A stretch of DNA of 64,000 bases. Origin: Ridgeia piscesae. Lineage: Eukaryota; Annelida; Polychaeta; Sabellida; Siboglinidae. The notes beneath the pieces were generated by a model. It had not been told where the DNA came from and made no database searches. It saw nothing but the letters and a program-made list of their open reading frames with translations. Shown here piece by piece: positions 55,073-57,418 of this stretch. How positions within the stretch are numbered: the stretch's first letter is position 1; every line of letters begins with the position of its first letter. The position numbers were made by a program, and so were the translations under genes. Location of the stretch: positions 91,346 through 155,345 of the forward strand of contig JAODUO010001071.1 in the NCBI GenBank assembly GCA_025642075.2, in the 5' to 3' direction.

Positions 55073-56296
55073 ATACAAATTTGAAAAAATCAGTAAACAT
55101 TTCAAAGCATAAACCAGAAGACTTACAATTGGCTATGACCGAGTATAAATACATATTACAAAGAGTAGCTTCTTTAGTTTTTTGATCTGATCTCTGAAGT
55201 TATATAGTGGATATATTCTCTTCGAGAAGACTCAACTGTATCACCTTTGTGTAGCAGTGGGTGGGTGTGGTGTGTGAATTTAGTTTGTTATATTACCGGG
55301 TACTTGTTTGTTTTAGCTGGCTACCAGCCAGATATAAATTTACCCTGATCTGCATACGTTTACTTTCAAAGTGTGGTCATTTTCATCATAGAATAATGTT
55401 ATGGTTTGGACTCTTACTACATATCAGGTTGGCATTTGACCATACAATTATGCATTATTATATTTAACATGTTCTGTTAATGTGGATGTTACTAACATCA
55501 TGTTGTATTTTGCCACCTGCCAGCAATGTTTATTTTCCATTACAGAAACCACCAACATATATATTGTTTTCTTTATTTCCTGAATCAGGTGGTACTCAAC
55601 CCCAATGTCAACAGTTTCATGATGTTGGCCATCGACACAAAGTCTATGAAAACGGTGCGTTATCAGTCTACACTGTAGAATATGTAGTGTCTTAGATTTA
55701 ACAAATTCAAAATGGTGGCTTATCGACAAAGAAACTGGACATAACACTGTTTATTGTGATGGAAATACCCAAATTGTCAAAAATGACTAAATTGTGTTTT
55801 TATACCTAGCCGTGCTGCTGAATTACCATGATAACAGATTTTTAAGAATTTTATTCATGTTGCAATCAGCTAAGTGAAGTAATGGGCCCATGTGTGTGTT
55901 TGTACCTGGTTGAGCTTCAGTCTGAATGCTTGTTTTGTGTATATTTTCATCTCGGTCTACTCCCATTAATGTTCATTTTGCATTGAAATGTATTGGTTAT
56001 TAATTCCAAAATTTGCATTTATATTTGTTCACATATTAACAATATATACTTTTCTAGGGCAGATTTATGTAAAATAATACAATATAAACTGCTCTTGCTC
56101 AAAGCATTGCATTCGGCCATGCGTGACTGTTCTTCTGTGTCTGCAGGAGTTGTGTGCGATCTACCGTGACCCAACACTACGTGCTGTGTCCGACTCCCCG
56201 AGCAAGCAGAATCATCAAGCTCACCACCTGCAGAAGCACTTTGAGGACTTTGTCAATGTCTGCTGCTACCATCTCTGGTCAGGAATCCTTGTCTGA
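3463..56296 (+). CDS. SZT2: SZT2 orthologue, C-terminal ~2,546 residues in 39 exons (5' end outside window)
   Basis: SZT2 is the largest KICSTOR subunit (with KPTN, ITFG2 and KICS2). KICSTOR tethers GATOR1 to the lysosome and so allows amino-acid-dependent inhibition of mTORC1. Identification rests on many blocks matching vertebrate SZT2 in order, for example [96 protein letters not shown] and [11 protein letters not shown]. Exons joined at GT-AG borders total 7,643 nt; after a 2-nt split codon this is 2,547 codons including TGA at 56294-56296, with every intron phase compatible. Vertebrate SZT2 is about 3,400 residues, so roughly the first quarter to third lies upstream. The linker in exon 8 is longer than I recall in vertebrates. 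No transmembrane segment or catalytic motif is seen, as expected for a scaffold. The borders are hand-derived; alternative exons cannot be excluded. Confidence 0.95.
3795..3942 (+). repeat. Dispersed repeat copy A (intron 1)
   Basis: Resembles 9705-9865 over about 150 bp: shared ggtaaaaccc, tggacggg, aaatat, then an A-rich stretch, a gttgtgcc-like segment and tgtcatgtgtg. Both copies lead into a microsatellite and then tttcaggt. Family unknown. Confidence 0.6.
3943..4049 (+). repeat. (TGCG)n microsatellite
   Basis: About 26 tandem copies of the 4-bp unit tgcg in intron 1, the only CpG-rich microsatellite in the window. Confidence 0.97.
4173..4398 (+). CDS. SZT2: SZT2 window exon 2
   Basis: The acceptor is tgtccag and the donor gtatcg (phase 0 at the end). 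It encodes [15 protein letters not shown] followed by the strongly conserved [11 protein letters not shown]. Confidence 0.92.
4399..4799 (+). other. AT-rich start of intron 2
   Basis: No gene seen. Strongly AT-rich spacer ending in the TTAA that flanks the piggyBac-like element. Confidence 0.6.
4800..5831. mobile_element. Non-autonomous piggyBac-like DNA transposon (~1.03 kb)
   Basis: Both ends carry the perfect 14-bp terminal inverted repeat CCCATTAGACCCCA, flanked on each side by TTAA (4796-4799 and 5832-5835), the target duplication typical of the piggyBac superfamily. The interior has a GC-rich left end and no open frame long enough for a transposase, so it would need one in trans. It lies in SZT2 intron 2. 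Confidence 0.88.
5893..6770 (+). repeat. 46-bp minisatellite abutting exon 3 acceptor
   Basis: About 19 copies of a 46-bp unit (gacttgacagtgcggtac...). The last copy passes into the acceptor region ttcttccag of exon 3 at 6783. Variants (cattat/gattat, ccct/ccat) recur in blocks, suggesting multi-unit duplications. Confidence 0.95.
6784..6829 (+). CDS. SZT2: SZT2 window exon 3 (46 nt)
   Basis: A short exon after ttcttccag, with donor gtgggt. It encodes [15 protein letters not shown] and ends in phase 1. Support is phase fit on both sides and good splice sites; the sequence is a low-conservation acidic linker. Confidence 0.75.
7064..7324 (+). CDS. SZT2: SZT2 window exon 4
   Basis: The acceptor is gcttctag and the donor gtaggt; it begins with 2 nt and ends in phase 1. 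It encodes an acidic stretch ([15 protein letters not shown]) followed by the conserved [12 protein letters not shown] and NLPICLG. Confidence 0.95.
7325..8974 (+). other. Intron 4, no gene
   Basis: Contains a TA/TGTA microsatellite at about 7337-7430; the rest is AT-rich unique sequence with no coding signal recognised. Confidence 0.6.
8975..9224 (+). CDS. SZT2: SZT2 window exon 5
   Basis: The acceptor is tgtcgcag and the donor gtgagt. It encodes [20 protein letters not shown] and [12 protein letters not shown], the counterpart of the vertebrate LSVTLDVFMLTLP block, then a Ser/Thr-rich linker. It ends with 2 nt of a split codon. Confidence 0.93.
9705..9865 (+). repeat. Dispersed repeat copy B (intron 5)
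   Basis: Diverged second copy of the element at 3795-3942 (ggtaaaaccc, tggacggg, aaatat, tgtcacatgtg), followed by tttcaggt and a TG microsatellite. Confidence 0.6.
9876..10150 (+). repeat. (TG)n microsatellite
   Basis: About 270 bp of nearly pure TG with TTG interruptions. Cys-Val open frames on both strands are artefacts. Confidence 0.97.
10329..10410 (+). CDS. SZT2: SZT2 window exon 6
   Basis: The acceptor is cccaccag and the donor gtaggg. In the frame required by the neighbours it encodes [12 protein letters not shown] and [14 protein letters not shown]. This leads into the conserved WLLQDE of exon 7, which supports the frame over the Ser-rich alternative frame. Confidence 0.8.
10837..11022 (+). 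CDS. SZT2: SZT2 window exon 7
   Basis: The acceptor is ttgtcag and the donor gtgagt; phase 0 at both ends, 62 codons. It encodes [14 protein letters not shown] through [18 protein letters not shown], a hallmark SZT2 block. Its last 30 nt plus the donor are the seed unit of the 36-bp array that follows. Confidence 0.96.
10993..13547 (+). repeat. 36-bp minisatellite made of the exon 7 3' end plus its donor
   Basis: About 70 copies. The consensus is the last 30 nt of exon 7 (ccagacaacagtctcactca followed by gttcaaagag) plus gtgagt. The first copy is the exon itself (10993-11022). Many copies keep a full AG|GTGAGT; others read aactgagt or lack gtgag. In frame a unit reads [12 protein letters not shown], but a 5-nt deletion after the second copy breaks the frame, so normal splicing is expected at the first donor. 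Confidence 0.97.
13548..13799 (+). other. End of intron 7
   Basis: Unique sequence from the end of the array to the acceptor cttgtggcag of exon 8. Confidence 0.6.
13800..15009 (+). CDS. SZT2: SZT2 window exon 8, large exon with disordered linker
   Basis: The acceptor is cttgtggcag and the donor gtgagg; 1,210 nt, ending in phase 1. The first ~25 residues ([20 protein letters not shown]) continue the conserved block of exon 7. The remaining ~375 residues are low-complexity and probably disordered: Val/Asp/Glu/Ala/Thr-rich in the first part, then Lys/Arg/Ser-rich ([22 protein letters not shown]). Vertebrate SZT2 has a shorter Pro/Gly/Ser-rich linker here, so length and composition have diverged. 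The open frame over 400 codons supports a real exon. Confidence 0.94.
15010..15721 (+). other. Intron 8, no gene
   Basis: AT-rich unique sequence. No repeat array or coding signal recognised. Confidence 0.6.
15722..15887 (+). CDS. SZT2: SZT2 window exon 9
   Basis: It encodes an acidic run ([15 protein letters not shown]) then [19 protein letters not shown], matching the vertebrate YWLIVRL...DIYFHCR block. Two in-phase acceptors exist: atatttag at 15721 (chosen) and tgtttcag at 15742, which would drop seven residues. The donor is AG|gtaaca. The last 41 nt of the exon are duplicated just downstream. Confidence 0.9.
15847..15932 (+). repeat. Direct duplication spanning exon 9 donor
   Basis: The last 41 nt of exon 9 and gtaa (15847-15891) recur immediately at 15892-15936 with one difference (gacgtc/gatgtc). 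This creates a second CCAG|GTAACA. Reading through the first donor meets TAA at once. Confidence 0.93.
15916..17730 (+). repeat. 78-bp minisatellite carrying AG|GT sites
   Basis: About 23 copies. Each has a pyrimidine-rich run (tctacatttcttcttccatg) followed by cc(a/t)ggtaaca. AG|GT is intact after 15932, 16166, 17417 and 17747, while most other copies read ctggtaac. The unit evidently started from the exon 9 junction. The 78-bp length gives frame-independent open frames. Confidence 0.96.
18047..18146 (+). CDS. SZT2: SZT2 window exon 10
   Basis: The acceptor is tgtgacag and the donor gtgggt. It completes the Arg codon begun in exon 9 and encodes [20 protein letters not shown] followed by RTVNQ, equivalent to the vertebrate HDICRVVNQ block. 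Confidence 0.94.
18150..19105 (+). repeat. Composite minisatellite after exon 10 donor
   Basis: Starts within ~15 nt of the donor at 18147. Alternating units gacagaccagaacacac and gggcaggggatatacctca in varying combinations, decaying at the right end. Confidence 0.93.
19264..19393 (+). CDS. SZT2: SZT2 window exon 11
   Basis: The acceptor is tgtgttcag and the donor gtgggt. It encodes [20 protein letters not shown] and continues to [12 protein letters not shown], ending in phase 1. It directly continues the VNQ of exon 10, as in vertebrates. Confidence 0.95.
19394..20790 (+). repeat. 116-bp minisatellite after exon 11 donor
   Basis: About 11 copies of a 116-bp unit (gtgggtgtggtttggtagga...). 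The unit start resembles the exon 11 donor gtgggtgtcg at 19394, but a shared origin is not certain. A few copies lack 3 bp (aaactgtggg/aaactggg). Confidence 0.95.
20791..21075 (+). other. End of intron 11
   Basis: Unique sequence leading to acceptor cccttccag; nothing recognised. Confidence 0.5.
21076..21234 (+). CDS. SZT2: SZT2 window exon 12
   Basis: The acceptor is cccttccag and the donor gtgagt. It encodes [19 protein letters not shown], then [10 protein letters not shown] and [16 protein letters not shown], among the best conserved SZT2 segments. Its 3' end is repeated in diverged form in the next intron. Confidence 0.96.
21190..21350 (+). repeat. Diverged repeats of the exon 12 3' end
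   Basis: The exon end (gggccgcagtgtcatctcta) and the following gtgagtgtcaggccag recur about three times downstream as ctgtagtggcatctctaag, gccgcagtggcatctgtag and accacagtgccatcttaag. An old, small version of the junction-derived arrays. Confidence 0.8.
21480..21590 (+). repeat. (TA)n microsatellite in intron 12
   Basis: About 100 bp of nearly pure TA. Confidence 0.97.
21766..22060 (+). repeat. 34-bp minisatellite in intron 12
   Basis: About 8.6 near-identical copies of a 34-bp unit (caacaggccatgctcagtgg...). All three frames stay open, giving spurious ~100-codon open frames. It ends ~95 nt before exon 13. Confidence 0.96.
22155..22257 (+). CDS. SZT2: SZT2 window exon 13
   Basis: The acceptor is tgtctgcag and the donor gtcagc. 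It encodes [20 protein letters not shown] followed by FVFRES and VFYL, nearly identical in pattern to vertebrate SZT2. Confidence 0.96.
22258..22776 (+). other. Intron 13, no gene
   Basis: AT-rich unique sequence with poly-T runs near 22620; nothing recognised. Confidence 0.6.
22777..22859 (+). CDS. SZT2: SZT2 window exon 14
   Basis: The acceptor is tgtcaccag and the donor gtaagt. It completes the Arg codon of exon 13 and encodes [20 protein letters not shown], a variable Ser/Gly linker. It ends in phase 1. Called from phase and splice sites; not conserved enough to recognise alone. Confidence 0.82.
22860..23449 (+). other. Intron 14, no gene
   Basis: Unique sequence; nothing recognised. 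Confidence 0.55.
23450..23538 (+). CDS. SZT2: SZT2 window exon 15
   Basis: The acceptor is tttgttacag and the donor gtaagt; phase 0 at the end. It encodes [20 protein letters not shown] then [10 protein letters not shown], a Ser-rich segment corresponding to the vertebrate SRSRSLSRTSS linker. Confidence 0.85.
23539..23991 (+). other. Intron 15, no gene
   Basis: Unique sequence; nothing recognised. Confidence 0.55.
23992..24127 (+). CDS. SZT2: SZT2 window exon 16
   Basis: The acceptor is actttgcag and the donor gtaagt. It encodes [20 protein letters not shown] and later [14 protein letters not shown], equivalent to the vertebrate VELAVHGV block. It ends in phase 1. Confidence 0.9.
24128..24390 (+). 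repeat. ~130-bp diverged tandem duplication in intron 16
   Basis: Two copies starting at the exon 16 donor: (c)aaataatcactgctccc and caaacaatcgctgctccc, each ending in a pyrimidine-rich AG|ACGAG (tcccag and ttttag). The duplicated acceptor-like ends could be cryptic, but the exon 16 to 17 phase fits without an extra exon. Confidence 0.75.
24525..24649 (+). CDS. SZT2: SZT2 window exon 17
   Basis: The acceptor is tactttag and the donor gtaagt. It encodes [20 protein letters not shown] followed by [20 protein letters not shown], matching the vertebrate block LVSVLQNRLDDATLDIITV. Confidence 0.95.
24650..25141 (+). other. Intron 17, no gene
   Basis: Very AT-rich unique sequence; nothing recognised. 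Confidence 0.6.
25142..25388 (+). CDS. SZT2: SZT2 window exon 18
   Basis: The acceptor is tgtttacag and the donor gtaaga. It encodes [28 protein letters not shown] and [14 protein letters not shown], all strongly conserved. It ends in phase 1. The last ~20 nt plus the donor resemble the unit of the following 39-bp array. Confidence 0.96.
25369..25790 (+). repeat. ~39-bp minisatellite derived from the exon 18 3' end plus donor
   Basis: About 10 copies of acacccccagcagttatg followed by aggtaagtgtaagacagttg. The exon end reads aacacccctcagcagtcccg then tggtaaaggtaagaca, so the unit appears to be a copy of the junction. Most units present AG|GTAAGT or GG|GTAAGT, which is closer to consensus than the authentic AAG|GTAAGA. 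Confidence 0.9.
25935..26240 (+). repeat. Diverged short tandem repeat before exon 19
   Basis: Imperfect units around ttgacccataatgcaacact, ending in two copies of ccccagtgccactgatga directly upstream of the acceptor tctcttgcag. Confidence 0.75.
26257..26427 (+). CDS. SZT2: SZT2 window exon 19
   Basis: The acceptor is tctcttgcag and the donor gtgaga. It encodes [20 protein letters not shown] and [18 protein letters not shown], following the GK-G junction as in vertebrate SZT2. It ends in phase 1. Confidence 0.93.
26895..27330 (+). repeat. GAT-rich tandem repeat abutting exon 20 acceptor
   Basis: Units of gatgatggtgatgatgatag and gatggaggtgatgttgat; ends about 12 nt before exon 20. Confidence 0.93.
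27342..27566 (+). CDS. SZT2: SZT2 window exon 20
   Basis: The acceptor is gttgtctcag and the donor gtgggt. It encodes [20 protein letters not shown] and [18 protein letters not shown], matching the vertebrate block WEKGNISIVQLEEKL...DAIMELQLL. It ends in phase 1. Confidence 0.94.
27580..27752 (+). mobile_element. tRNA-derived SINE, copy 1
   Basis: The head has tRNA-like A/B box remnants (cggattctcgactaagag then agggtttgaatga). The body has actttgggccag, cactctac and aaatgagtacctggt, with tail aaaacttaccttt. Same family as 38909-39236. It starts ~15 nt after the exon 20 donor. Confidence 0.8.
27862..28724 (+). repeat. 24-bp minisatellite carrying the exon 21 acceptor
   Basis: About 36 copies of tgtgtatgtgtgtttgtaca plus gagccg. 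Most units contain TTTGTACAG|AGCCGTG, identical to the real acceptor and first 7 nt of exon 21 at 28720. Upstream acceptors would extend the exon by 24-nt steps encoding a Cys-rich repeat (CMCVCTEP), in frame over the last part of the array. Confidence 0.95.
28720..28865 (+). CDS. SZT2: SZT2 window exon 21
   Basis: The acceptor tttgtacag lies in the last unit of the 24-bp array, and the donor is gtgagt. The phase fits exon 20 (G|AG). It encodes [20 protein letters not shown] then [20 protein letters not shown]. The segment is variable in vertebrates; the call rests on phase and sites. Confidence 0.85.
28866..29448 (+). other. Intron 21, no gene
   Basis: Unique sequence; nothing recognised. 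Confidence 0.55.
29449..29635 (+). CDS. SZT2: SZT2 window exon 22
   Basis: The acceptor is cgttgtag and the donor gtgggt. It encodes a Gln/Glu-rich start, then [20 protein letters not shown], matching the vertebrate [20 protein letters not shown] block. It ends in phase 1. Confidence 0.94.
29636..30158 (+). other. Intron 22, no gene
   Basis: Pyrimidine-rich, with irregular tctgtctg motifs from about 29700 to 30130; no regular array. Confidence 0.65.
30159..30358 (+). CDS. SZT2: SZT2 window exon 23
   Basis: The acceptor is cacctttcag and the donor gtgagt. It encodes [20 protein letters not shown] and [12 protein letters not shown], matching the vertebrate VSRSSAHMVSRFLLP block. It ends in phase 0 at PMC. 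Confidence 0.95.
30359..30821 (+). other. Start of intron 23
   Basis: AT-rich unique sequence before the large array; nothing recognised. Confidence 0.6.
30822..36650 (+). repeat. 5.8-kb, 54-bp minisatellite filling intron 23 up to exon 24
   Basis: About 108 copies (agtcatagttcgatgcaagg, tttaatcatttgactgttgt, gtttgtctttaact). Variants recur in the same order at about 31319, 32071, 32828 and 34014, indicating higher-order units near 14 copies (~756 bp). Units left of ~35030 read agtcatag; those to the right read agtcacag, like the true acceptor of exon 24 formed by the last, truncated unit. Confidence 0.97.
36651..36819 (+). CDS. SZT2: SZT2 window exon 24
   Basis: The acceptor tttagtcacag is contributed by the last unit of the 5.8-kb array; the donor is gtatgc. 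It encodes [20 protein letters not shown] and [15 protein letters not shown], matching the vertebrate LLLLGRNFLQW block. It ends in phase 1. Confidence 0.94.
36820..37503 (+). other. Intron 24 with TA/TAGACA microsatellite
   Basis: TA repeats interrupted by tagacata from about 37230 to 37392; otherwise unique and AT-rich. Confidence 0.8.
37504..37670 (+). CDS. SZT2: SZT2 window exon 25
   Basis: The acceptor is gtttgtag and the donor gtgtgt. It encodes [20 protein letters not shown] and later [15 protein letters not shown], matching vertebrate RQRLLLLEVVDKK. Ends in phase 0. Confidence 0.95.
37671..38073 (+). other. Intron 25, no gene
   Basis: AT-rich unique sequence; nothing recognised. Confidence 0.55.
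38074..38253 (+). CDS. SZT2: SZT2 window exon 26
   Basis: The acceptor is gtgtttcag and the donor gttagt; phase 0, 60 codons. It encodes [20 protein letters not shown] and [20 protein letters not shown] then FQHN, a diagnostic SZT2 block. Its last 18 nt and donor recur in the next intron's repeats. Confidence 0.97.
38236..38880 (+). repeat. ~50-bp minisatellite derived from the exon 26 3' end plus donor
   Basis: About 11 copies of gcctgaccctaatacacagg followed by tcaatggagctacacagcat. The exon end reads cagcccgaccctaatacacag|gttagt, so the unit starts as a copy of the junction, keeping CACAG|GT. A ~45-bp insertion with an A-rich run interrupts it near 38450-38495. Decays to the right. Confidence 0.92.
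38909..39236 (+). mobile_element. tRNA-derived SINE, copy 2 (best preserved)
   Basis: The tRNA-like head is ggctcaggggtagagcttcg with a B box gggttcgaatcc. The body contains tttcactctacattgctcc, ggttcactcagc, aaatgagtacctggctatag and ttgaacaggtctgtcaagga, with tail tatataagaacttaccttt. Reference for the other two copies. Not a functional tRNA. Confidence 0.88.
39410..39472 (+). repeat. (TA)n microsatellite
   Basis: About 60 bp of pure TA in intron 26, ~65 nt before exon 27. Confidence 0.95.
39538..39826 (+). CDS. SZT2: SZT2 window exon 27
   Basis: The acceptor is ccctccag and the donor gtgagg. It encodes [35 protein letters not shown] and [19 protein letters not shown]. It ends in phase 1 and continues the vertebrate PNPF and HGQQFLEI blocks. 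Confidence 0.94.
39827..40467 (+). other. Intron 27, no gene
   Basis: T-rich unique sequence; a small imperfect duplication of tgtattcattgtattttaa near 39930-39980. Confidence 0.6.
40468..40547 (+). CDS. SZT2: SZT2 window exon 28 (80 nt)
   Basis: The acceptor is gatgtttcag and the donor gtcagt, with T at -1 (a weak donor). It encodes [20 protein letters not shown] then PSQMPIA, matching vertebrate ERRELE...FVTWQQRSTPATMPI. Too short to stand out by open frame; found by phase and homology. Confidence 0.92.
40548..41505 (+). other. Intron 28
   Basis: Unique AT-rich sequence containing the retrotransposon remnant annotated at 41212-41300. Confidence 0.6.
41212..41300 (+). mobile_element. Non-LTR retrotransposon 3'-end remnant
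   Basis: Reads [20 protein letters not shown] followed by [10 protein letters not shown], the pattern (FSVAAPxxWNxLP) common just C-terminal to the reverse transcriptase of CR1/Jockey-like LINEs. Only this fragment is recognisable, with no flanking RT motif. Confidence 0.65.
41506..41655 (+). CDS. SZT2: SZT2 window exon 29
   Basis: The acceptor is actgttgcag and the donor gtgagt; phase 0, 50 codons. It encodes [20 protein letters not shown] then LLFNAQWRR, matching the vertebrate LKQSSRLVHYCATAMLF block. Confidence 0.95.
41656..42215 (+). other. Intron 29 with (TA)n
   Basis: TA microsatellite at about 41688-41747; otherwise unique. Confidence 0.75.
42216..42451 (+). CDS. SZT2: SZT2 window exon 30
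   Basis: The acceptor is cctcaacag and the donor gtacgt. It encodes a basic/Ser segment, then [20 protein letters not shown] and [15 protein letters not shown], matching vertebrate FLQQYVQYLQSIGFVLV. It ends with 2 nt. Confidence 0.96.
42452..43159 (+). other. Intron 30, no gene
   Basis: AT-rich unique sequence; nothing recognised. Confidence 0.55.
43160..43355 (+). CDS. SZT2: SZT2 window exon 31
   Basis: The acceptor is gtctgcag and the donor gttcgt. It encodes [20 protein letters not shown] then [20 protein letters not shown], nearly colinear with the vertebrate LQQALPGGIVLVEL and LEGSRLPAGRT blocks. Confidence 0.97.
43356..44187 (+). other. Intron 31, no gene
   Basis: AT-rich unique sequence; nothing recognised. 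Confidence 0.55.
44188..44404 (+). CDS. SZT2: SZT2 window exon 32
   Basis: The acceptor is cacttcag and the donor gtaggt. It encodes [45 protein letters not shown] and AQNLIYE. It ends in phase 1. Nineteen nt around DFSQHF recur several times in the next intron. Confidence 0.95.
44420..44632 (+). repeat. Repeats of an exon 32 fragment in intron 32
   Basis: The exon 32 segment cgacttcagtcaacacttct (44346-44365) recurs from ~44428, exactly or diverged, about four times, each followed by taggt(c/a). The unit is ~40-60 bp and looks like exon sequence fused directly to the donor-proximal aggtcc, with the intervening ~35 exon nt missing. Confidence 0.9.
44721..44854 (+). CDS. SZT2: SZT2 window exon 33
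   Basis: The acceptor is gtcattgcag and the donor gtgagt. It encodes [20 protein letters not shown] then [18 protein letters not shown]. Ends in phase 0 and runs straight into an intron made only of 50-bp repeats. Confidence 0.94.
44855..46317 (+). repeat. 50-bp minisatellite forming the whole of intron 33
   Basis: 29 copies of gttctaggacgagtgtgttc, tgtgaacatagctgtatggc, actcacctat. The array begins at the donor (gtgagtgttctagg) and ends at the acceptor. Every unit has TTCTAG|GACGAG or a close variant, matching the acceptor and first 6 nt of exon 34. Each unit also holds cactcacct, the reverse complement of an aggtgagtg donor. Confidence 0.97.
46318..46591 (+). CDS. SZT2: SZT2 window exon 34
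   Basis: The acceptor gtgttctag is shared with every unit of the preceding array; the donor is gtaagt. It encodes [20 protein letters not shown], then [20 protein letters not shown]. The internal GTAATA after DIGL at 46411 is a possible alternative donor, but the frame stays open through it. Confidence 0.92.
48684..48935 (+). repeat. GA-rich purine tract
   Basis: About 250 bp of (GA)n and (GGGA)n, almost purely purine on the plus strand; candidate for triplex (H-DNA) structure. Confidence 0.92.
49149..49190. repeat. Perfect 18-bp inverted repeat (hairpin)
   Basis: Arms attccttattacacaact and agttgtgtaataaggaat with a 6-nt spacer. No terminator context; could be a palindromic MITE core or an isolated snap-back. 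Confidence 0.9.
50206..50392 (+). CDS. SZT2: SZT2 window exon 35
   Basis: The acceptor is tcccacgcag and the donor gtgggt. It encodes [20 protein letters not shown] and [14 protein letters not shown], ending with 2 nt. Confidence 0.93.
50393..50751 (+). other. Intron 35, no gene
   Basis: Unique sequence; nothing recognised. Confidence 0.5.
50752..50896 (+). CDS. SZT2: SZT2 window exon 36
   Basis: The acceptor is tttattgcag and the donor gtgagt. It encodes [20 protein letters not shown] then WNRML, and a charged tail ending EEARDP. A 25-bp array starts about 30 nt beyond the donor. Confidence 0.93.
50930..51628 (+). repeat. 25-bp minisatellite after exon 36 donor
   Basis: About 28 near-identical copies of a 25-bp unit (tagacatgatacactagtgg then ttagc). 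It starts ~34 nt past the donor gtgagt. Variants gatatgat and ttaactag recur as blocks. Confidence 0.96.
51865..54615 (+). mobile_element. tRNA-derived SINE, copy 3, split by an internal minisatellite
   Basis: The left flank (gcacggtcaactaagtgaac) matches the SINE head region. The right flank (gcgagtacctggctgtagac, ttgaacaggtctgccaggga, tcagaacttaccctttca) matches the SINE 3' half of 38909-39236. Everything between is the 51-bp array that grew from the SINE body. Confidence 0.87.
51907..54460 (+). repeat. 51-bp minisatellite, ~50 copies, seeded inside a SINE
   Basis: Unit: ctgtggcaaacattgggccg, gtgtgttcactctgtattgc, tccagttcact. It corresponds to actttgggcatgttttttca, ctctacattgctccggttca, ctca in SINE copy 2. 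Unit variants include gggata for gggccg and cacactg for cactctg. The 51-bp length gives open frames of up to 882 codons that are not genes. Confidence 0.96.
54688..54891 (+). CDS. SZT2: SZT2 window exon 37
   Basis: The acceptor is gtcctcacag and the donor gtgaga; phase 0, 68 codons. It encodes [40 protein letters not shown] and ANNTLQYM. Conserved SZT2 C-terminal region. Confidence 0.95.
54892..55588 (+). other. Intron 37 with (TG)/(TA)n
   Basis: A short duplication of gggcatctctcagggggtc-like sequence after the donor, then a TG/TA microsatellite at about 54990-55070; otherwise unique. Confidence 0.65.
55589..55654 (+). CDS. SZT2: SZT2 window exon 38 (66 nt)
   Basis: The acceptor is ctgaatcag and the donor gtgcgt; phase 0, 22 codons. 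It encodes [20 protein letters not shown]. Confidence 0.93.
55655..56146 (+). other. Intron 38, no gene
   Basis: AT-rich unique sequence; nothing recognised. Confidence 0.55.
56147..56296 (+). CDS. SZT2: SZT2 terminal exon (39) with stop codon
   Basis: The acceptor is tgtctgcag. It encodes [20 protein letters not shown] and [20 protein letters not shown], then GILV and TGA at 56294-56296. The stop lies inside the first unit of a ~78-bp 3' UTR repeat. No clear AATAAA was found close downstream on this strand. Confidence 0.94.
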   Translation, partial: ELCAIYRDPTLRAVSDSPSKQNHQAHHLQKHFEDFVNVCCYHLWSGILV

Positions 56297-56612
56297 GGAA
56301 ATAACGCAGGACAGGAGAGCCAAAGTCACAGTATGCGGCCATGTGCGACAGTGAATCCTGGCCAGAGGAAAAAATTGTAAGACTAGAGAGCCAAATTCAC
56401 TGTGTGCAGCCATGTGTGACAATGAACCCTGGGTTGAGGAAATAACTGGAGGAAGGAGAGCCAAGTCACAGTGTGCGGCCATGTGTGACAGTGAATCCTG
56501 GCTGAAGAAAGAACTGCAGGACAGGAGAGCCAAAGTCACAGTGTGCGGCCATGTGTGACAGCTAATTATCATCTGAGGAAAGAACTGCAGGACTAGAGAG
56601 CCAAACTCACTG
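56275..56612 (+). repeat. ~78-bp tandem repeat spanning the SZT2 stop codon and 3' UTR
   Basis: About 4-5 units of gaatcctggctgaagaaa(g), ctgcaggacaggagagcca, aagtcacagtgtgcggccat, gtgtgacagt. The first unit is the end of the coding exon (tcaggaatccttgtctgagg). Confidence 0.85.
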
Positions 56613-57382
56613 TGTAACAGTGTTCCTCTGTATCTGCATAATATATACCCGAGTACACTGTAGCTGGCATTGCTATTACAATGTATGCTGAAGCTTGGTA
56701 GCTGGGATCAATTTAGTGATTGCATGTGCTGAACATTATATTTGTGATATCAAGTGTACATTTACTATTACTTAATGGTCAAGAAATTATATTTTCAATG
56801 TTATATCAGTTACCACCTTGATGTGGGATTGCCGTAGTTGGAAGATTTGTCCCCAAATTATGATCCAGTAACAACTACATGTTCATATTGGACCAGATGT
56901 GGATCTGTAAAACAGTTCCATCTGTCAGAGATGATATAACAGCACTGTCTATCCTGATAAGTGCAACATCTTTAGCAAAGAACATTCCCCAAAACTCACC
57001 TCTTTCTCCATCTAGCTTTGCATTCAGCTATTTCCCATTTCCTTCCTATGGCTTTTCCTTTTTGTTTTCCCGTTTCTTTTCTATCTTGAACTAACAAAAT
57101 CGCCTTTGAATCTTGTCTCATCTAAGTTTTAAAATCCTAATAGTGTTACTGGCTGACCAGGAATATGTTGCAGCTATTTTTTCTGAATATTACATAACAG
57201 ATGGCACAATTTGCAGGTTCATGGTCAATCTCCAAACCAAAATTTATCACAGATGTCTTGGTAGGACAGTCCAGTGATTTGTAAAGACATCACCTGCGTT
57301 TGTATGCATTGGCAGTATAGATAATGTGTTAAGGACTTATGGTTTAGTTAATGTGGTTAACCAAAAACTCTACATACAGGAG

Positions 57383-57418
<36 letters not shown>

